NCBI GenBank assembly: GCA_026018925.1
Contig: JAKSZU010000212.1
Span: 186,001-250,000, forward strand
Direction: 5' to 3'
DNA from: Tupaia tana
Lineage: Eukaryota > Chordata > Mammalia > Scandentia > Tupaiidae
Length of the DNA: 64,000 bases
This document shows, in pieces, positions 14,219 through 28,020 of this stretch. The notes below the pieces were generated by a model. It did no database searches. It was not told the origin of the DNA and worked only from the letters and a program-made list of their open reading frames with translations. Within the stretch, counting starts at the first letter, position 1. The number at the start of each line of letters is the position of its first letter. The position numbers and the translations under genes are program-made.

Positions 14219-14486
14219 GGGGAACCATCAGTTAGTGTAATGGCTATGTCGCTGGACTCCCACGTAGTCGACCGCGGTTCGCGTCTCGGACCCGTTGGCT
14301 TACAACTCACGCCGGGCGCGAGTGCGTGCGTGCCCAGGATCCCGAGAGGAGAATGGAGGAGAAGGGATTGGGGCGTGACCATCACCCCTGGGGGGTGATT
14401 TCTCGCTTTCTGTCTCTATGTCTCTCTCTGTCTGTCTGGCGAGCGCACGTGCCCTATAGCGAAAAAACCTCTCCAAAAAAAAAAAA
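14219..14486 (+). mobile_element. tRNA-derived SINE in satellite monomer (copy 2, sub-type a)
   Basis: The insertion site and flanks are the same as in the other satellite-borne copies. It is marked by ACCATCAGTT near the 5' end, ACCCGTTGGC, GATTGGGGCG and GCACGTGCCC. The copy at 34926 shares all of these, which identifies them as block-duplicated partners. A box and B box (GGTTCGCGTC) are intact by eye. Confidence 0.93.
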
Positions 14487-16062
14487 TCGTAAAAAGGAAA
14501 AATTACCAAAAAAATGAGGAGACAGGAGCAGAGAGAGACACAGACCTCAGAGACACAGAGACAGGGATAGAAGGCCAGAGGGGCTCCCTACCACACTAGC
14601 TTTGCTTGCTGGAGGCTGAATTATGAGTAGAAAATCTTCATTTCGCCTGTGCCCTGAAATATCTAGTTCCCAGTATCCATGTGGAATCTTCTCAGAGAAT
14701 GGCTCAACTCTCCTGCCTGGGAGAAAGGAGCAGAAGGGCTTGTTAAGAAAACAAAAGATGGAGCTGAGTGCCAGAGAGAAATTCTACCTTTAAAAAAATC
14801 GTAAATAGGAAAAATTACCAAAAAAATAGGAGGAGACAGGATCAGAGAGATACAGAGGCTTCAGAGACACAGAGACAGGGATAGAAGGCCAGAGGGGCTC
14901 CCTACCACACTAGCTTTGCTTGCTGGAGGCTGAATTATGAGTAGAAAATCTTCATTTCGCCTGTGCCCTGAAATATCTAGTTCCCAGTATCCATGTGGAA
15001 TCTTCTCAGAGAATGGCTCAACTCTCCTGCCTGGGAGAAAGGAGCAGAAGGGCTTATTAAAAAAACAAAAGATGGAGCTGAGAGCCAGAGAGAAATTCTA
15101 CCTTTAAAAAAATTGTAAAAAGGATAAATTACCAAAAAAATATGAGGAGACCGGAGCAGAGAGAGACAGAGACCTCAGAGACACAGAGAAATGGATAGAA
15201 GGCCAGAGGGGCTCCCTACCACACTAGCTTTGCTTGCTGGAGGCTGAATTATGAGTAGAAAATCTTCATTTCGCCTGTGCCCTGAAATATCTAGTTCCCA
15301 GTATCCATGCGGAAACTTCTCAGAGAATGGCTCAACTCTCCTGCCTGGGAGAAAGGAGCAGAAGGGCTTATTAACAAAACAAATGATGGAGCTGAGAGCC
15401 AGAGAGAAATTCTACCTTTAAAAAATCGTAAAAAGAAAAAATTACCAAAAATGAATGACGAGACAGGAGCAGAGAGAGACAGACACCTCAGAGACACAGA
15501 GACAAGGATAGAAGGACAGAGGGGCTCCCTACCACACAAGCTTTGCTTGCTGGAGGCTGAATTATGAGTAGAAAATCTTCATTTCGCCTGTGCCCTGAAA
15601 TATCTAGTTCCCAGTATCCATGTGGAATCTTCTCAGAGAATGGCTCAACTCTCCTGCCTGGGAGAAAGGAGCAGAAGGGCTTATTAACAAAACAAAAGAT
15701 GGAGCTGAGAGCCAGAGAGAAATTCTACCTTTAAAAAAATCGTAAAAATGAAAAATTACCAAAAAAATAGGAGGAGACAGGAGCAGAGAGAGACAGAGAC
15801 CTCAGAGACACAGAGACAGGGATAGAAGGCCAGAGGGGCTCCCTACCACACTAGCTTTGCTTGCTGGAGGCTGAATTATGAGTAGAAAATCTTCATTTCG
15901 CCTGTGCCCTGAAATATCTAGTTCCCAGTATCCATGTGGAATCTTCTCAGAGAATTTCTCAACTCTCCTGCCAGGGAGAAATGAGCAGAAGGGCTTATTA
16001 ATAAAACAAAAGATGGAGCTGAGAGCCAGAGAGAAATTCTACCTTTAAAAAAATCGTAAAAA

Positions 16063-16333
16063 GGGGAACCAGCAGTTAGTGTAATGGCTATGTCGCTGGA
16101 CTCCCACGTAGTCGACCGCGGTTCGCGTCTCGGACCCGGTGGCTTACAACTCACGCCGGGCGCGAGTGCGTGCGTGCCCAGGATCCCGAGAGGAGAATGG
16201 AGGAGAAGGGATTGCGGCGTGACCATCACCCCTGGGGGGTGATTTCTCGCTTTCTGTCTCTATGTCTCTCTCTGTCTGTCTGGCGAGCGCACGCGCCCCA
16301 TAGCGAAAAAACCTCTCCAAAAAAAAAAAAAAA
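16063..16333 (+). mobile_element. tRNA-derived SINE in satellite monomer (copy 3, sub-type b)
   Basis: This copy is marked by CGCGCCCCATAGCG near the 3' end. The host monomer also has the variant CAGAGAATTTCTCAACTC and CCAGGGAGAAATGAGC. Copies at 21274, 37082 and 42605 share the host-monomer and SINE variants. The next monomer downstream also carries a SINE. Confidence 0.93.
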
Positions 16334-16655
16334 TCGTAAAAAGGAAAAATTACCAAAAAAATGAGGAGACAGGAGCAGAGAGAGACAGAGACGTCAGAGA
16401 CACAGAGACAGGGATAGAAGGCCAGAGGGGCTCCCTACCACACTAGCTTTGCTTGCTGGAGGCTGAATTATGAGTAGAAAATCTCCATTTCGCCTGTGCC
16501 CTGAAATATCTAGTTCCCAGTATCCATGTGGAATCTTCTCAGAGAATGGCTCAACTCTCCTGCCTGGGAGAAAGGAGCAGAAGGGCTTATTAACAAAACA
16601 AAAGATGGAGCTGAGAGCCAGAGAGAAATTCTATCTTTAAAAAAATCGTAAAAAT

Positions 16656-16924
16656 GAGAACCAGCAGTTAGTGTAACGGCTATGTCGCTGGACTCCCACG
16701 TAGTCGACCGCGGTTCGCGTCTCGGACCCGGTGGCTTACAACTCACGCCGGGCGCGAGTGCGTGTGTGCCCAGGATCCCGAGAGGAGAATGGAGGAGAAG
16801 GGATTGCGGCGTGACCATCACCCCTGGGGGGTGATTTCTCGCTTTCTGTCTCTATGTCTCTCTCTGTCTGTCTGGCGAGGGCACGCGCCCTATAGCGAAA
16901 AAACCTCTCCAAAAAAAAAAAAAA
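16656..16924 (+). mobile_element. tRNA-derived SINE in satellite monomer (copy 4, sub-type b')
   Basis: The 5' junction reads AAAAATGAGAACC instead of AAAAAGGGGAACC, and the head has GTGTAACGG. Other marks are GTGCGTGTGTGCCC and GGCGAGGGCACG. The copy at 37674 shares all of them. It occupies the monomer directly after copy 3, so two consecutive monomers both carry the element. Confidence 0.93.
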
Positions 16925-19116
16925 TCGTAAAAAGGAAAAATTACCAAAAAAATGAGGAGACAGGAGCAGAGAGAGACAGAGACGTCAGAGACACAGAGAC
17001 AGGGATAGAATGCCAGAGGGGCTCCCTACCACACTAGCTTTGCTTGCTGGAGGCTGAATTATGAGTAGAAAATCATTTTGCCTGTGCCCTGAAATATCTA
17101 GTTCCCAGTATCCATGTGGAATCTTCTCAGAGAATGGCTCAACTCTCCTGCCTGGGAGAAAGGAGCAGAAGGGCTTATTAACAAAACAAATGATGGAGCT
17201 GAGAGCCAGAGAGAAATTCTACCTTTAAAAAATCGTAAAAGAAAAATTACAAAAAATGAATGACGATACAGGAGCAGAGAAAGGCAGAGACCTCAGAGAC
17301 ACAGAGACAGGGATAGAAGGCCAGAGGGGCTCCCTACCACACTAGCTTTCCTTGCTGGAGGCTGAATTATGAGTAGAAAATCTTCATTTCGCCTGTGCCC
17401 TGAAATATCTAGTTCCCAGTATCCATGTGGAATCTTCTCAGAAAATGGCTCAACTCTCCTGCCTGGGAGAAAGGAGCAGAAGGGCTTATTAACAAAACAA
17501 AAGATGGAGCTGAGAGCCAGAGAGAAATTCTACATTTAAAAAATTCGTAAAAAGGAAAAATTACCAAAAAAATGAAGAGACAGGAGCAGAGAGAGACAGA
17601 GACCTCAGAGACACAGAGACAGGTATAGAAGGCCAGAGGGGCTCCCTACCACACTAGCTTTGCTTGCTGGAGGCTGAATTATGAGTAGAAAATCTTCATT
17701 TCGCCTGTGCCCTGAAATATCTAGTTCCCAGTAGCCATGTGGAATCTTCTCAGAGAATGGCTCAACTCTCCTGCCTGGGAAAAAGGAGCAGAAAGGCTTA
17801 TTAACAAAACAAAAGATGGAGCTGAGAGCCAGAGAGAAATTCTACCTTTAAAAAAATCGTAAAAATGAAAAATTACCAAAAAAATAGGAGGAGACAGGAG
17901 CAGAGAGAGACAGAGACTTCAGAGACACAGAGACAGGGATAGAAGGTCAGAGGGGCTCCCTACTACATTAGCTTTGCTTGCTGGAGTCTGCATTATGAGT
18001 AGAAAATCTTCATTTCGCCTGTGCCCCGAAATATCTAGTTCCCAGTATCCATGTGGAATCTTCTCAGAGAATGGCTCAACTCTCCTTCCTGGGAGAAAGG
18101 AGCAGAAGGGCTTATTAACAAAACAAATGATGGAGCTGAGAGCCAGAGAGAAATTCTACCTTTAAAAAATCGTAAAAAGAAAAAATTACCGAAAATGAAT
18201 GACGAGACAGGAGCAGAGAAAGACAGAGACCTCAGAGACACAAAGACAGGGATAGAAGGCCAGAGGGGCTCCCTACCACACTAGCTTTGCTTGCTGGAGG
18301 CTGAATTATGAGTCGAAAATCTTCATTTCGCCTGTGCCCTGAAATATCTAGTTCCCAGTATCCATGTGGTATCTTCTCAGAGAATGGCTCAACTCTCCTG
18401 CCTGGGAGAAAGGAGCAGAAGGGCTTATTAACAAAACAAAAGATGGAGCTGAGAGCCAGAGAGTAATTCTACCTTTAAAAAAATTTTAAAAAGGAAAAAT
18501 TACCAAAAAATTGAGGAGACTGGAGCAGAGAGAGACAGATACCTCAGAGACACAGAGACAGGGATAGAAGGCCAGAGGCGCTCCCTACCACACTAGCTTT
18601 GCTTGCTGGAGGCTGAATTATGAGTAGAAAATCTTCATTTCGCCTGTGCCCTGAAATATCTAGTTCCCAGTATCCATGTGGAATCTTCTCAGAGAATGGC
18701 TCAACTCTCCTGCCTGGGAGAAAGGAGCAGAAGGGCTTATTAAAAAAACAAAAGACGGAGCTGAGAGCCAGAGAGAAATTCTACCTTTAAAAAAATCGTA
18801 AAAAGGAAAAATTACCAAAAAAATGAGGAGAGAGGAGCAGAGAGAGACAGAGACCTCAGAGACACAGAGACAGGGATAGAAGGCCAGAGGGGCTCCTTAC
18901 CACACAAGCTTTGCTTGCTGGAGGCTGAATTTTGAGTAGAAAATCTTCATTTCGCCTGTGCCCTGAAATATCTAGTTCCCAGTATCCATGTGGAATCTTC
19001 TCAGAGAATGGCTCAACTCTCCTGCCTGGGAGAAAGGAGCAGAAGGGCTTATTAACAAAACAAAAGATGGAGCTGAGAGCCAGAGAGAAATTCTACCTTT
19101 AAAAAAATCGTAAAAA

Positions 19117-19385
19117 GGGGAACCAGCAGTTAGTGTAATGGCTATGTCGCTGGACTCCCACGTAGTCGACCGCGGTTCGCGTCTCGGACCCGGTGGCTTA
19201 CAACTCACGCCGGGCGCGAGTGCGTGCGTGCCCAGGATCCCGAGAGGAGAATGGAGGAGAAGGGATTGGGGCGTGACCATCACCCCTGGGGGGTGATTTC
19301 TCACTTTCTGTCTCTATGTCTCTCTCTGTCTGTCTGGCGAGCGCACGTGCCCTATAGCGAAAAAACCTCTCCAAAAAAAAAAAAA
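19117..19385 (+). mobile_element. tRNA-derived SINE in satellite monomer (copy 5, sub-type a)
   Basis: It shares GATTGGGGCG and GCACGTGCCC with the copies at 14219, 34926 and 40448, but has ACCAGCAGTT and ACCCGGTGGC. It also has a private TTTCTCACTTTCTG. The partner at 40448 lies 21331 bp downstream. Confidence 0.93.
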
Positions 19386-21273
19386 TCGTAAAAAGGAAAA
19401 ATTACCAAAAAAATGAGGAGACAGGAGCAGAGAGAGACAGAGACGTCAGAGACACAGAGACAGGGATAGAAGGCCAGAGGGGCTCCCTACCACACTAGCT
19501 TTGCTTGCTGGAGGCTGAATTATGAGTAGAAAATCTTCATTTCGCCTGTGCCCTGAAATATCTAGTTCCCAGTATCCATGTGGAATCTTCTCAGAGAATG
19601 GCTCAACTCTCCTGCCTGGAAGAAAGGAGCAGAAGGGCTTGTTAAGAAAACAAAAGATGGAGCTGAGTGCCAGAGAGAAATTCTACCTTTAAAAAAATCG
19701 TAAATAGGAAAAATTACCAAAAAAATATGAGGAGACAGGATCAGAGAGATACAGAGGCCTCAGAGACACAGAGACAGGGATAGAAGGCCAGAGGGGCTCC
19801 CTACCACACTAGCTTTGCTTGCTGGAGGCTGAATTATGAGTAGAAAATCTTCATTTCGCCTGTGCCCTGAAATATCTAGTTCCCAGTATCCATGTGGAAT
19901 CTTCTCAGAGAATGGCTCAACTCTCCTGCCTGGGAGAAAGGAGCAGAAGGGCTTATTAACAAAACAAAAGATGGAGCTGAGAGCCAGAGAGAAATTCTAC
20001 GTTTAAAAAAATTGTAAATAGGATAAATTACCAAAAAAATATGAGGAGACCGGAGCAGAGAGAGACAGAGACCTCAGAGACACAGAGAAATGGATAGAAG
20101 GCCAGAGGGGCTCCCTACCACACTAGCTTTGCTTGCTGGAGGCTGAATTATGAGTAGAAAATCTTCATTTCGCCTGTGCCCTGAAATATCTAGTTCCCAG
20201 TATCCATGTGGAAACTTCTCAGAGAATGGCTCAACTCTCCTGACTGGGAGAAAGGAGCAGAAGGGCTTATTAACAAAACAAATGATGGAGCTGAGAGCCA
20301 GAGAGAAATTCTACCTTTAAAAAATCGTAAAAAGAAAAAATTACCAAAAATGAATGACGAGACAGGAGCAGAGAGAGACAGACACCTCAGAGACATAGAG
20401 ACAAGGATAGAAGGACAGAGGGGCTCCCTACCACACTAGCTTTGCTTGCTGGAGGCTGAATTATGAGTAGAAAATCTTCATTTCGCCTGTGCCCTGAAAT
20501 ATCTAGTTCCCAGTATCCATGTGGAATCTTCTCAGAGAATGGCTCAACTCTCCTGCCTGGGAGAAAGGAGCAGAAGGGCTTATTAACAAAACAAAAGATG
20601 GAGCTGAGAGCCAGAGAGAAATTCTACCTTTAAAAAAATCGTAAAAATGAAAAATTACCAAAAAAATAGGAGGAGACAGGAGCAGAGAGAGACAGAGACC
20701 TCAGAGACACAGAGACAGGGATAGAAGGCCAGAGGGGCTCCCTACCACACTAGCTTTGCTTGCTGGAGGCTGAATTATGAGTAGAAAATCTTCATTTCGC
20801 CTGTGCCCTGAAATATCTAGTTCCCAGTATCCATGTGGAATCTTCTCAGAGAATGGCTCAACTCTCCTGCCTGGGAGAAAGGAGCAGAAGGGCTTATTAA
20901 CAAAACAAAAGATGGAGCTGAGAGCTAGAGAGAAATTCTACCATTAAAAAAATCGTAAAAAGGAAAAATTACCAAAAAAATGAGGAGACAGGAGCAGAGA
21001 GAGACAGAGACCTCAGAGACACAGAGACAGGGATAGAAGGCCAGAGGGACTCCCTACCACACTAGCTTTGCTTGCTGGAGGCTGAATTATGAGTAGAAAA
21101 TCTTCATTTCGCCTGTGCCCTGAAATATCTAGTTCCCAGTATCCATGTGGAATCTTCTCAGAGAATTTCTCAACTCTCCTGCCAGGGAGAAATGAGCAGA
21201 AGGGCTTATTAATAAAACAAAAGATGGAGCTGAGAGCCAGAGAGAAATTCTACCTTTAAAAAAATCGTAAAAA

Positions 21274-21543
21274 GGGGAACCAGCAGTTAGTGTAATGGCT
21301 ATGTCGCTGGACTCCCACGAAGTCGACCGCGGTTCGCGTCTCGGACCCGGTGGCTTACAACTCACGCCGGGCGCGAGTGCGTGCGTGCCCAGGATCCCGA
21401 GAGGAGAATGGAGGAGAAGGGATTGCGGCGTGACCATCACCCCTGGGGGGTGATTTCTCGCTTTCTGTCTCTATGTCTCTCTCTGTCTGTCTGGCGAGCG
21501 CACGCGCCCCATAGCGAAAAAAACTCTCCAAAAAAAAAAAAAA
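21274..21543 (+). mobile_element. tRNA-derived SINE in satellite monomer (copy 6, sub-type b)
   Basis: It carries CCCACGAAGTCGACC, shared only with the copy at 42605, plus the sub-type b marks CGCGCCCCATAGCG and the AATTTCTCAACTC host monomer. A private AAAAAACTCTCC occurs near the tail. Confidence 0.93.
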
Positions 21544-22801
21544 TCGTAAAAAGGAAAAATTACCAAAAAAATGAGGAGACAGGAGCAGAGAGAGACAGAG
21601 ACGTCAGAGACACAGAGACAGGGATAGAAGGCCAGAGGGGCTCCCTACCACACTAGCTTTGCTTGCTGGAGGCTGAATTATGAGTAGAAAATCTTCATTT
21701 CGCCTGTGCCCTGAAATACATAGTTCCCAGGATCCATGTGGAATCTTCTCAGAGAATGGCTCAACTCTCCTGCCTGGGAGAAAGGAGCAGAAGGGCTTAT
21801 TAACAAAACAAATGATGGAGCTGAGAGCCAGAGAGAAATTCTACCTTTAAAAAATTCGTAAAAAGAAAAAATTACCAAAAAAATGAGGAGACAGGAGCAG
21901 AGAGACACAGAGACCTCAGAGACACAGAGACAGGTATAGAAGGTCAGAGGGGCTCCCTACCACACTAGCTTTGCTTGCTGGAGGCTGAATTATGAGTAGA
22001 AAATCTTCATTTGGCCTGTGCCCTGAAATATCTAGTTCCCAGTATCCATGTGGAATCTTCTCAGAGAATGGTTCAACTCTCCTGCCTGGGAGAAAGGAGC
22101 AGAAGGGCTTATTAACAAAACAAAAGATGGAGCTGAGAGCCAGAGAGAAATTCTACCTTTAAAAAAATCATAAAAATGAAAAATTACAAAAAAATAGGAG
22201 GAGACAGGAGCAGAGAGAGACAGAGACCTCAGAGACAAAGAGACAGGGATAGAAGGCCAGAGGCGCTCCCTACCACACTAGCTTTGCTTGCTGGAGGCTG
22301 AATTATGAGTAGAAAATCTTCATTTCGCCTGTGCCCTGAAATATCTAGTTCCTAGTATCCATGTGGAATCTTCTCAGAGAATGGCTCAACTCTCCTGCCT
22401 GGGAGAAAGGAGCAGAAGGGCTTATTAACAAAACAAAAGATGGAGCTGAGAGCCAGAGAGAAATTCTACCTTTAAAAAAATCGGAAAAAGGAAAAATTAA
22501 CAAAAAAATGAGGAGACAGGAGCAGAGAGAGACAGAGACCTCAGAGACACAGAGACAGGGATAGAAGGCCAGAGGGACTCCCTACCACACTAGCTTTGCT
22601 TGCTGGAGGCTGAATTATGAGTAGAAAATCTTCATTTCGCCTGTGCCCTGAAATATCTAGTTCCCAGTATCCATGTGGAAACTTCTCAAAGAATGGCTCA
22701 ACTCTCCTGCCTGGGAGAAAGGAGCAGAAGGGCTTATTAATAAAACAAAAGATGGAGCTGAGAGCCAGAGAGAAATTCTACCTTTAAAAAAATCCTAAAA
22801 A

Positions 22802-23072
22802 GGGGAACCAGCAGTTAGTGTAATGGCTATGTCGCTGGACTCCCACGTAGTCGACCGCGGTTCGCGTCTCGGACCCGGTGGCTTACAACTCACGCCAGGC
22901 GCGAGTGCGTGCGTGCCCAGGATCCTGAGAGGAGAATGGAGGAGAAGGGATTGCGGCGTGACCATCACCCCTGGGGGGTGATTTCTCGCTTTCTGTCTCT
23001 ATGTCTCTCTCTGTCTGTCTGGCGAGCGCACGCACCCTATAGCGAAAAAACCTCTCCAAAAAAAAATAAAAA
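22802..23072 (+). mobile_element. tRNA-derived SINE in satellite monomer (copy 7, sub-type c)
   Basis: The upstream flank reads AATCCTAAAAAGG. Private marks are CACGCCAGGCGCG, GATCCTGAGAGG and CACGCACCC, and the A tail is interrupted by a T. Spacing to copy 6 is 1528 bp, equal to the spacing between the copies at 42605 and 44133. Confidence 0.93.
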
Positions 23073-26000
23073 TCGTAAAAAGGAAAAATTACCAAAAAAA
23101 TGAGGAGAGAGAGGCAGAGAGAGACAGAGACGTCAGAGACACAGAGACAGGGATAGAAGGACAGAGGGGCTCCCTACCACACTAGCTTTGCTTGATGGAG
23201 GCTGAATTATGAGTAGAAAATCTTCATTTCGCCTGTGCCCTGAAATATCTAGTTCCCAGTATCCATGTGGAATCTTCTCAGAGAATGGCTCAACTCTCCT
23301 GCCTGGGTGAAAGGAGCAGAAGGGCTTATTAACAAAACAAATGATGGAGCTGAGAGCCAGAGAGAAATTCTACATTTAAAAAATCGTAAAAAGGAAAAAT
23401 TACCAAAAATGAATGACGAGACAGGAGCAGAGAAAGACAGAGACCTCAGAGACACAAAGACAGGGATAGAAGGCCAGAGGGGCTCCCTACCACACTAGCT
23501 TTCCTTGCTGGAGGCTGAATTATGAGTAGAAAATCTTCATTTCGCCTGTGCCCTGAAATATCTAGTTCCCAGTATCCATGTGGAATCTTCTCAGAAAATG
23601 GCTCAACTCTCCTGCCTGGGAGAAAGGAGCAGAAGGGCTTATTAACAAAACAAAAGATGGAGCTGAGAGCCAGAGAGAAATTCTACCTTTAAAAAATTCG
23701 TAAAAAGGAAAAATTACCAAAAAAATGAGGAGAAAGGAGCAGAGAGAGACAGAGACCTCAGAGACACAGAGACAGGTATAGAAGGCCAGAGGGGCTCCCT
23801 ACCACACTAGCTTTGCTTGCTGGAGGCTGAATTATGAGTAGAAAATCTTCATTTCGCCTGTGCCCTGAAATATCTAGTACCCAGTATCCATGTGGAATCT
23901 TCTCAGAGAATGGCTCAACTCTCCTGCCTGGGAGAAAGGAGCAGAAGGGCTTATTAAAAAAACAAAAGATGGAGCTGAGTGCCAGAGAGAAATTCTACCT
24001 TTAAAAAAATCGTAAATAGGAAAAATTACCAAAAAAATATGAGGAGACAGGAGCAGAGAGATACAGAGAACTCAGAGACACAGAGACAGTGATCGAAGGC
24101 CAGAGGAGCTCCCTACCACACTAGCTTTGCTTGCTGGAGGCTGAATTATGAGGAGAAAATCTTCATTTCGCCTGTGCCCTGAAATATCTAGTTCCCAGTA
24201 TCCATGTGGAATCTTCTCAGAGAATGGCTCAACTCTCCTGCCTGGGAGAAAGGAGCAGAAGGGCTTATAAACAAAACAAAAGATGGAGTTGAGAGCCAGA
24301 GAGAAATTCTACCTTTAAAAAAATCGTAAAAAGGAAAAATTACCAAAAAAAAATGAGGAGACAGGAGCAGAGATAGGCAGAGACATCAGAGACACAGAGA
24401 CAGGGATAGAAGGCCAGAGGGGCTCCCTACCACACTAGCTTTGCTTGCTGGCGGCTGAATTATGAGTAGAAAATCTTCATTTCGCCTGTGCCCTGAAATA
24501 TCTAGTTCCCAGTAGCCATGTGGAATCTTCTCAGAGAATGGCTCAACTCTCCTGCCTGGGAGAAAGGAGCAGAAGGGCTTATTAATAAAACAAAAGATGG
24601 AGCTGAGAGTCAGAGAGAAATTCTACCTTTAAAAGAATCGTAAAAAGGAAAAATTACCAAAAATAAATGAGGAGACAGGAGCAGAGAGAGACAGAGACCT
24701 CAGAGACACCGAGACAGGGATAGAAGGCAAGTGGGGCTCCCTACCACACTAGCTTTGCTTGCTGGAGGCTGAATTATGAGTAGAAAATCTTCATTTCGCC
24801 TGTGCCCTGAAATATCTAGCTCCCAGTATCCATGTGGAATCTTCTCAGAGAATGTATCAACTCTCCTGCCTGGGAGAAAGGAGCAGAAGGGCTTATTAAC
24901 AAAACAAATGATGGAGCTGAGAGCCAGAGAGAAATTCTACTTTTCAAATATCGTAAAAAGGAAAAATTACCAAAAATGAAGGACGAGACAGGAGCAGAGG
25001 AAGACAGAGACCTCAGAGACACAAAGACAGGGATAGAAGCCCAGAGGGGCTCCCTACCACACTAGCTTTGCTTGCTGGAGGCTGAATTATGAGTAGAAAA
25101 TCTTCATTTCGCCTGTGCCCTGAAATATCTAGTTCCCAGTATCCATGTGGAAACTTCTCAGAAAATGGCTCAACTCTCCTGCCTGGGAGAAAGGGGCAGA
25201 AGGGCTTATTAACAAAACAAAAGATGGAGCTGAGAGCCAGAGAGAAATTCTACCTTTAAAAAATACGTAAAAAGGAAAAATTACCAAAAAAATGAGGAGA
25301 CAGGAGCAGAGAGAGACAGAGACCTCAGAGACACAGAGACAGGTATAGAAGGCCAGAGGGGCTCCCTACCACACTAGCTTTGCTTGCTGGAGGCTGAATT
25401 ATGAGTAGAAAATCTTCATTTCGCCTGTGCCCTGAAATATCTAGTTCCCAGTATCCATGTGGAATCTTCTTAGAGAATGACTCAACTCTCCTGCCTGGGA
25501 GAAAGGAGCAGAAGGGCTTATTAACGAAACAAAAGATGGAGCTGAGAGCCAGAGAGAAATTCTACATTTAAAAAAATCATAAATAGGAAAAATTACCAAA
25601 AAAATATGAGGAGACAGGAGCAGAGAGATACAGAGACCTCAGAGACACAGAGACAGGGATAGAAGGCCAGAGGGGCTCCCTACCACACTAGCTTTGCTTG
25701 CTGGAGGCTGAATTATGAGGAGAAAATCTTCATTTCGCCTGTGCCCTCAAATATCTAGTTCCCAGTATCCATGTGGAAACTTCTCAGAGAATGGCTCAAC
25801 TCTCCTGCCTGGGAGAAAGGAGCAGAAGGGCTTATTAACAAAACAAAAGATGGAGTTGAGAGCCAGAGAGAAATTCTACCTTTAAAAAAATCGTAAAAAG
25901 GAAAAATTTCCAAAAAAAAAATGAGTAGACAGGAGCAGAGAGAGACAGAGACATCAGAGACACAGAGACAGGTATAGAAGGCCAGAGGGGCTCCCTACCA

Positions 26001-26389
26001 CACTAGCTTTGCTTGCTGGAGGCTGAATTATGAGTAGATAATCTTCATTTGGCCTGTGCCCTGAAATATCTAGTTCCCAGTATCCATGTGGAATCTTGTC
26101 AGAGAATGGCTCAACTCTCCTGCCTGGGAGAAAGGAGCAGAAGGGCTTATTATTAAAACAAAAGATGGAGCTGAGAGCCAGAGAGAAATTCTACCTTTAA
26201 AAAAAATTGTAAAAAGGAAAAATTACCAATAAAAGGAGGAGACAGGAGCAGAGAGAGACAGAGACCTCAGAGACACTGAGACAGGGATAGAAGGCCAGAG
26301 GGGCTCCCTACCACACTAGCTTTGCTTGCTGGAGGCTGAATTATGAGTAGAAAATCTTCACTTCGCCTGTGCCCTGAAATATCTAGTTC

Positions 26390-28020
26390 CCAGTAGCCAT
26401 GTGGAATCTTCTCAGAGAATGGCTCAACTCTCCTGCCTGGGAGAAAGGAGCAGAAGGGCTTATTAAAGAAACAAAAGATGGAGCTGAGAGCCAGAGAGAA
26501 ATTCTACCTTTAAAAAATCGTAAAAATGAAAAATTACCAAAAAAATAGGAGGAGAGAAGAGCAGAGAGAGACAGAGACCTCAGAGACACAGAGACAGGGA
26601 TAGAAGGACAGAGGCGTTCCCTACTACACTAGCTTTGCTTGCTGGAGGCTGAATTATGAGTAGAAAATCTTCATTTCGCCTGTGCCCTGAAATATCTAGT
26701 TCCCAGTATCCATGTGGAATCTTCTCAGAGAATGGCTCAACTCTCCTGCCTGGGAGAAAGGAGCAGAAGGGCTTATTAACAAAACAAAAGATTGAGCTGA
26801 GAGCCAGAGAGAAATTCTACCTTTTAAAAAAATCTTAAAAAGGAAAAATTACCAAAAAAATGAGGAGACAGGGCAGAGAGGGACAGAGACCTCAGAGACA
26901 CAGAGACAGGGATAGAAGGCCAGAGGGGCTCCCTACCACACTAGCTTTGCTTGCTGGAGGCTGAATTATGAGTAGAAAATCTTCATTTCGCCTGTGCCCT
27001 GAAATATCTAGTTCCCAGTATCCATGTGGAATCTTCTCAGAGAATGACTCAACTCTCCTGCCTGGGAGAAAGGAGCAGAAGGGCTTATTAGCAAAACAAA
27101 AGATGGAGCTGAGAGCCAGAGAGAGATTCTACCTTTAAAAAATTCGTAAAAAGGAAAAATTACCAAAAAAATGATGAGACAGGTGCAGAGAGAGACAGAG
27201 ACCTCAGAGACACAGAGACAGGTATCGAAGGCCAGAGGGGCTCCCTACCACACTAGCTTTGCTTGCTAGAGGCTGAATTATGAGTAGAAAATCTTCATTT
27301 CGCCTGTGCCCTGAAATATCTAGTTCCCAGTATCCATGTGGAATCTTCTCAGAGAATGGCTCAACTCTCCTGCCTGGGAGAAAGGAGCAGAAGGGCTCAT
27401 TAACAAAACAAAAGATGGAGCTGAGAGCCAGAGAGAAATTCTACATTTAAAAAAATCGTAAAAATGAAAAATTACAAAAAAATATGAGGAGACAGGAGCA
27501 GAGAGAGACAGAGACCTCAAAGACAAAGAGACAGGGATAGAAGGCCAGAGGCGCTCCCTACCACACTAGCTTTGCTTGCTGGAGGCTGAATTATGAGTAG
27601 AAAATCTTCATTTCGCCTGTACCCTGAAATATCTAGTTCCCAGTATCCATGTGGAAACTTCTCAGAGAATGACTCAACTCTCCTGCATAAGAGAAAGGAG
27701 CAGAAGGGCTTATTAACAAAACAAAAGATGGAGCTGAGAGCCAGAGAGAAATTCTACCTTTTAAAAAATCGTAAAAAGAAAAATTACCAAAAAATGAGGA
27801 GACAGGAGCAGAGAGAGACAGAGACCTCAGAGACACAGTGAGAGGGATAGGAGGCCAGAGGGTCTTCCTACCACACTAGCTTTGCTTGCTGGAGGCTGAA
27901 TTATGAGTAGAAAATCTTCATTTCGCCTGTGCCCTGAAATATCTAGTTCCCAGTATCCATGTGGAATCTTCTCAGAGAATGGCTCAACTCTCCTGCCTGG
28001 GAGAAAGGAGCAGAAGGGCT
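26390..28020 (+). repeat. Five-monomer block repeated at ~30.4-32.0 kb
   Basis: Shared private variants at an offset of about 4027 bp include AAAAGATTGAGCTG (26790 and 30815), TTAGCAAAAC or TTAGTAGCAAAAC with AGAGAGATTCTACC (27090-27130 and 31112-31160), GGTATCGAAGG (27221 and 31247), and the CAGTGAGAGGGATAGGAG monomer (27837 and 31864). The order is conserved, which supports block copying. Confidence 0.7.

Larger units (their letters stand above)
14030..22450 (+). repeat. Long higher-order block, copy 1 (partner at 34.7-43.6 kb)
   Basis: This block contains SINE copies at 14219, 16063, 16656, 19117 and 21274, with spacings of 1844, 593, 2461 and 2157 bp. The partner block has the same order with spacings of 2156, 592, 2774 and 2157. 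Two gaps are therefore shorter here by almost exactly one monomer each. Private SINE and monomer variants match one-to-one between the blocks, for example ACCATCAGTT at 14225/34932, GTGTAACGG at 16671/37690 and CCCACGAAGTC at 21314/42645. The offset steps from 20707 to 21019 to 21331 bp. Confidence 0.85.
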
